From NCBI GenBank assembly GCA_937906475.1, contig CALCZA010000133.1, positions 1 through 64,000 of the forward strand: DNA of 64,000 bases, in the 5' to 3' direction. Source of the DNA: an uncultured bacterium (GTDB lineage: Bacteria; Planctomycetota; UBA1135; UBA2386). Positions 59,750-64,000 of this stretch are shown here, one piece after another. The notes under the pieces were generated by a model, which worked only from the letters and a program-made list of their open reading frames with translations, searched no databases and was not told where the DNA came from. Numbering within the stretch: the stretch's first letter is position 1; every line of letters begins with the position of its first letter. Made by a program: the position numbers and the translations under genes.

Positions 59750-60673
59750 CTAGCGTGGTGCGAGCAGTGAGTAGTGGCCTGCCAGCACCTCAACCGTGAG
59801 TTCTGTGAATGGTCCGCCAGCAAGTGGGTCGCCGTCTACCTGGCAGAGGAAGGGTTTCTTGTTGGCGCGCAGCGTGAAGCGTTCGGCCGTTTGCATCCGG
59901 CTGAGTGATTCGTTGGGTTTGGCGCTCATCGCCGCGAGTGAATACCCGAGTGTCTTGCCGGGGCGCGCTGCATTGTAATTGAGCACGCCGTCGCCGGGAT
60001 CGGCATCGGGGCAGAACGAGCCTGTCTTGGCGTAGACCGCGGCGTTGGCGATTGCGATCGAACTGGTGACGAACGGTGGTTGCTCGTCGGCCGTGACGGT
60101 GAACTTGGCGCGGTTGGGCGTCAGCAACTTGAGGACTCCGATGAACGTGTAGAAGACGTCGCCGCCGAGCGAATACATCCAACGCGTCACGGCGCGGCGG
60201 CGTGATGCGGACACGGCGTGTACGACTTGCGCGAAGTAGCCAGCGTCTAGCATCAGCAAGAACGTGGGGTGCCCATCGACCGCGCCGACGTCCATAGACT
60301 TTTGATGGCCTTGCAGCGCGATGGCGACGGCCGCGTCTTCGGTGCCGACTGGAATGCCAACTTCGCGTGCCAGCACGTTGGCGTTGCCCATGGGCACGAA
60401 CCCAATTGGGATGCGTTCGCGTTGTGCATCGCTCATGCCGAGAACCGTTTCACGCACGGTGCCATCGCCGCCGATCGCGATGATTGCGTGCACATCGTCC
60501 GCGTGCGCCGCGACCAGTTCGCGTTCGCGCGGGCCGTCACGCTCGGTGTAGCGCGCAATGACCTGCCACCCGGCCGCTTCATAGCCGGCTTGCAACTTCG
60601 CGATGGCGCGTCGCACAGCGGCCTCGCCGCGCTTGGCGGTGGGGTTGGCGAGGATGAGAGCGGTCTTGGTCAC
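59750..60673 (-). CDS. Diacylglycerol kinase/YegS-type lipid kinase family protein
   Basis: ALILANPTAKRGEAAVRRAIAKLQ, IIAIGGDGTVRETVLGM, RIPIGFVPMGNANVLAREVGIP, CQVDGDPL. Confidence 0.92.
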   Translation of the reverse strand: MTKTALILANPTAKRGEAAVRRAIAKLQAGYEAAGWQVIARYTERDGPRERELVAAHADDVHAIIAIGGDGTVRETVLGMSDAQRERIPIGFVPMGNANVLAREVGIPVGTEDAAVAIALQGHQKSMDVGAVDGHPTFLLMLDAGYFAQVVHAVSASRRRAVTRWMYSLGGDVFYTFIGVLKLLTPNRAKFTVTADEQPPFVTSSIAIANAAVYAKTGSFCPDADPGDGVLNYNAARPGKTLGYSLAAMSAKPNESLSRMQTAERFTLRANKKPFLCQVDGDPLAGGPFTELTVEVLAGHYSLLAPR

Positions 60674-60701
60674 ACCCGCACCTTACATCCTTCCAGCGGC
60701 G

Positions 60702-61928
60702 TTAGTTCGCGCGTTGCAACTGCAGCAGCGGCAGCACGATCGCGATGACGATGCCGGCGACAACCACGGCCAGCGCGACGATGATCAACGGTTCGAGCAT
60801 CGAGGTCAGCTTCTGGGTCGCGAGGTCGACTTCTTCGTCGTAGGTCTCCGAGATCCGTTCGAGCATCTCTTCGAGGTTGCCGGCCTGTTCGCCGACACCG
60901 ACCATGTAGGAAATCGTCGGCGGGAACACGCCCGACATCTTCATTGGCGTGGCGATGTCGGTGCCCTCAAGGACGCGGTCGTGCACGTTCTGCAGAGCGT
61001 TCTGCAGGACAACGTTGTCGAGCACCTTCTTGGTTACCTGGATCGCTTGCAGCGCCGGCACACCCGAACGCAGCAGCGTTGCGAGCGTGATTGAGAAGCG
61101 GGCCATCGCCTGCTTCTTGGCTAGGTCGCCGAAGATCGGCAGCTTCAGTTTGAAGTTGTCGAAGGCGAAGCGGCCCTTCTCCGAGTTAACGAAGACCTGG
61201 AACGCGATGGCCACAGCCAGGATGCCGACCGCGACTAGCAGCCAGTAATTGACCAGGAAGTCGGAGCAGGTGATCAGGATCTCGGTCGGCAGCGGCAGGT
61301 CTTGACCACGCCCCTTGATTAGCTGGGTTACGCGTGGCACGACCAGTGTCATCAGGATGGCGACGACGATGACGCCGACGATCACCATGATCATCGGGTA
61401 GATCATCGCGGCGCCGACCTTGTTCTTCAGGCGGGTTTGGGCCTGCAGGAACTGCGCGAGGCGGACCAGCACGGCGTCGAGTGCACCGGAGGATTCGCCA
61501 GCCCGCACCATGTTGGCGTAGAGGCTGTTGAAGTAAGCGGGGTGTTGCATCGTCGCGTCGGCGAACGTCATGCCCTGCGTAACCTTCTCGCGAATGTCGC
61601 GGAAGACACTCTCGACCTTCTTGTCTGGCGCCTGCTCAATGATCATGCGCAGTGCTTCGGCCAGTGGGATGCCGGCCTGCAGAAGCGCCGCCATTTGGCG
61701 AGTGACTGCGGCGACCTGCTCGTTGCGCAGCTTGTTTGTCGTTTCGACGCCGGTGACGCCACGGATCGCGACCGCCGCCTTCTTCTTGCCACGCGACTCC
61801 TTGATGTCGGTGACGAAGAGGGCGTCCTTCTTGAGCTTGACGCGCGCTTCGCGCGGCGTGTCGGCATCGATGATGCCCTTCTTGACGCGGTTGTTCCCGT
61901 CGATCGCTTTGTATTCGAAGATCGGCAT
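60702..61928 (-). CDS. Type II secretion system F family protein (GspF/PilC)
   Basis: MPIFEYKAIDGNNRVKKGIIDADTPREARVKLKKD, TRQMAALLQAGIPLAEALRMI, MVRAGESSGALDAVL, MVGVGEQAGNLEEMLERISETYDEEVD, MLEPLIIVALAVVVAGIVIAIVLPLL. Confidence 0.96.
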   Translation of the reverse strand: MPIFEYKAIDGNNRVKKGIIDADTPREARVKLKKDALFVTDIKESRGKKKAAVAIRGVTGVETTNKLRNEQVAAVTRQMAALLQAGIPLAEALRMIIEQAPDKKVESVFRDIREKVTQGMTFADATMQHPAYFNSLYANMVRAGESSGALDAVLVRLAQFLQAQTRLKNKVGAAMIYPMIMVIVGVIVVAILMTLVVPRVTQLIKGRGQDLPLPTEILITCSDFLVNYWLLVAVGILAVAIAFQVFVNSEKGRFAFDNFKLKLPIFGDLAKKQAMARFSITLATLLRSGVPALQAIQVTKKVLDNVVLQNALQNVHDRVLEGTDIATPMKMSGVFPPTISYMVGVGEQAGNLEEMLERISETYDEEVDLATQKLTSMLEPLIIVALAVVVAGIVIAIVLPLLQLQRAN

Positions 61929-61985
61929 TCTGTAGTTCTGCTAAGCGGTTGGCTGCTAGGGGAGCTCGGGGAACAACTCGGGGAA

Positions 61986-63746
61986 CTACGTGATGTCCAA
62001 TTGGGTGACGCGCAGCACTTCTTGTGGCGTCGTTTGACCGGTCAGCAACTTGGCGGTGGCGTCCATTCGTAGCGTGCGCAAGCCGCGTTCGAGTGCGGCC
62101 CGCTTGATCTCGCTGGCGGTCGACTTGTTGATGATCTGTTCCTGCACGACCGTGTCGATCGGCATGACTTCATAGATGGCGGTTCGGCCAGCGAAGCCAG
62201 AGCGGAAGCACTCATCGCAGCCCCTGCCGATCGCGATCTTGCCACCTGGGAACATGTCCGCCGTCAGCTTCAGGTCTTCGAGGTAGAAGCGCTGTTGCTG
62301 GTCGGGATCGACCAGTTCCTTGCAGTTCGGGCAGAGCGTGCGCAGCAGGCGTTGCGCGATGATGCAGAGCATCGACGACGACGCCAGGTAGGGCTCGACA
62401 CCGATGTCGATCAGGCGCGAAATGGTCGACGACGAGTCGTTGGTGTGAACGGTTGAGAACACCAAGTGACCTGTCAAGGCCGCGCGAATCGCGATGTCGG
62501 CGGTCTCGCCATCACGAACCTCACCGACCATCATGACGTCGGGGTCTTGACGCAAGAATGAGCGCAGGCCGGCCGCGAAGGTCAGTCCCTTCTTGGTGTT
62601 GACCTGCACCTGCGAAATACCGTCGAGGTTGTATTCAACCGGGTCTTCGATCGTCAGGATGTTGAGGCCCGGTGCGTTGATCGCATCGAGGCAGGCATAC
62701 AGCGTCGTCGTCTTACCTGAACCGGTCGGGCCGGTGACGAAGATGATGCCGTGGCTGTAGTTGATGTAGCGGCGGATCGTGCGCTCGGCATCCGCTTCGA
62801 GGCCGATGTCATCCAGCGTGAAGACCTTGGTGGTCTTGTCGAGGATCCGGAACACGATGCGTTCGCCGCCAGCGACCGGGATGGTGCTGATACGAACGTC
62901 GACGTCGCCATCGCCAATGCGGATCGAAGCGCGACCATCTTGCGGTAGCCGCCGCTCGGCGATGTCCATCTGGCCCATGACCTTGACGCGAGAGACGATG
63001 GCCTCTTGCGCGCGGCGGGGTACCGACTCCATGTCGTAGAGCACGCCGTCGATGCGCATGCGAACCTGCAAGCGGTCGGCGTATGGCTGCAGGTGGATGT
63101 CCGAGGCGCGCAGCTTGAGCGCCTGGAATAGCAGCATGTTGACCAGCTTGATGACTGGTGCCTTGTTGGAGTCGAGCAGGTCCTCCGACTCCTGGATGTT
63201 TTCGGCAATGCTGATGATGTCGGTGTCTTTGACATCTTGCAGTGCTTCGTCGACGCCGTCGGCCTTGTGGCGGTAGGCGCGGTTGATCAGGCTGGCGATC
63301 TGGCTGCGCGGTGCGAGCACCGCTTCGACTTCTCGGCCCATCAACGTCGACAGGTCGTCCATCGGCTGCACATCGAGCGGCCGGTGGGTGGCGACGCGCA
63401 CGATGTCGTCCAGGTCGCTGATCGCGATTAGGGCGTGTGTCCGCGCGAACTGCACTGGTACACCCTGAATGAACGCGTCTGGAACATCGATGCCTTCGAG
63501 GCTGTCGATGGTCTCAAGCCCAAGCATGTCACTGAACAGCTCTAGGCACTTCGTCTCGGTGAGGAAGTTCTTCGCGATCAGAATTTGGTCGAGTTGCTGG
63601 TCGGTCTCATGTTCGGCCAGCAAGGCCTCTTGGATTTGGCTTGGAGTCAGACCTACTTTGCGCAAGAGGCTCTCGCGCAAGCGGTCTTTGGGGAAGCTCT
63701 TGGCGGGCTTCGAGTCTGTGCCTTCGGGTGGCAAGGTGTCCGTCAT
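61986..63746 (-). CDS. Type II secretion/type IV pilus assembly ATPase (GspE/PilB)
   Basis: GIIFVTGPTGSGKTTTLYACLDAIN, NILTIEDPVEYNLDGISQVQVN, FLRQDPDVMMVGEVRDGETADIAIRAALTGHLVFSTVHTND, degenerate CxxC pair (TLCPNCKEL, GCDECFRSGFAGRTAIYEVM). Confidence 0.97.
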   Translation of the reverse strand: MTDTLPPEGTDSKPAKSFPKDRLRESLLRKVGLTPSQIQEALLAEHETDQQLDQILIAKNFLTETKCLELFSDMLGLETIDSLEGIDVPDAFIQGVPVQFARTHALIAISDLDDIVRVATHRPLDVQPMDDLSTLMGREVEAVLAPRSQIASLINRAYRHKADGVDEALQDVKDTDIISIAENIQESEDLLDSNKAPVIKLVNMLLFQALKLRASDIHLQPYADRLQVRMRIDGVLYDMESVPRRAQEAIVSRVKVMGQMDIAERRLPQDGRASIRIGDGDVDVRISTIPVAGGERIVFRILDKTTKVFTLDDIGLEADAERTIRRYINYSHGIIFVTGPTGSGKTTTLYACLDAINAPGLNILTIEDPVEYNLDGISQVQVNTKKGLTFAAGLRSFLRQDPDVMMVGEVRDGETADIAIRAALTGHLVFSTVHTNDSSSTISRLIDIGVEPYLASSSMLCIIAQRLLRTLCPNCKELVDPDQQQRFYLEDLKLTADMFPGGKIAIGRGCDECFRSGFAGRTAIYEVMPIDTVVQEQIINKSTASEIKRAALERGLRTLRMDATAKLLTGQTTPQEVLRVTQLDIT

Positions 63747-63846
63747 CTTGATCTACCTGCTGGGGCCTGGTTGTTCTTACAACCGGCTGGTTGTGCAAAG
63801 CGGGGAGGCGTGCCGATTGGCGCGCCGACCCCGCTCAACTGCTTGC

Positions 63847-64000
63847 CTACTTCTGTGCGTTTAGCGGAACGGGGTCCGGCGAAGCCGGGCCCGGGGTATT
63901 GCGCTTGCGGCGGTAGGTTGGCATCTCGTATTCGCCTTGCGCGTCGAGGTCCTCAATCGTCGACCCCATGTCCTCGAGCGTGCGAGCTTGGCCGGCTGGC
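63847..64000 (-). CDS. C-terminus of an unidentified protein, cut by window edge
   Basis: Reverse strand reads PAGQARTLEDMGSTIEDLDAQGEYEMPTYRRKRNTPGPASPDPVPLNAQK*; not in ORF track because no start is in the window. Confidence 0.5.
   Translation of the reverse strand, partial: PAGQARTLEDMGSTIEDLDAQGEYEMPTYRRKRNTPGPASPDPVPLNAQK

Noticed and set aside
63847-64000. The partial C-terminus (EYEMPTYRRKRN) as an FtsZ tail
   Set aside because: Only a loose resemblance to the FtsZ C-terminal peptide; the rest of the gene is outside the window and many Planctomycetota lack FtsZ.

Overview
The window looks like a chromosomal segment from a Planctomycetota-type bacterium. That is an inference from DUF1549/DUF1553, DUF1501 and planctomycete-type cytochrome c genes, and from a style of secreted proteins common in that phylum. 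Most of it is housekeeping or ordinary accessory metabolism. I do not see a phage, plasmid, CRISPR array, retron or recognisable defence island. Main blocks, left to right: (1) a muropeptide/amino-sugar salvage cassette (SSS symporter, MurQ, SMP-30-like, NagB, a NagZ-type GH3 fused to a serine beta-lactamase-like/AmiE-like domain, SGNH-like); (2) O-antigen-ligase/TPR, FtsY, NusB, RibH; (3) a transglutaminase-esterase fusion followed by a phosphonatase-like HAD and FAD oxidoreductase pair; (4) alpha/beta hydrolase, tandem M28/glutaminyl-cyclase-like peptidases, PAP2; (5) a large Ig-like lipoprotein with a C-terminal HExxH motif; (6) a coupled hydroxypyruvate reductase and glycerate kinase; (7) a zone with a decayed segmental duplication built from pieces of two neighbouring genes; (8) fumarase, IspH, DUF502, SdhCAB, MgtE, tRNA-Pro(CGG); (9) methyltransferase, prepilin, HAMP-like protein, RidA, asparaginase-like; (10) a planctomycete cytochrome/LRR, DUF1501, DUF1549/1553 trio, then a 1667-aa DUF748/AsmA-like protein; (11) glutamine synthetase III, lipid kinase, and GspF/GspE. 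The best candidates for a second look are the single-chain NagZ-AmiE-like fusion, the mosaic pseudogene region at 29.6-30.2 kb, and the transglutaminase-esterase fusion next to a putative phosphonate module. All assignments come from reading sequence motifs; no database search was run.
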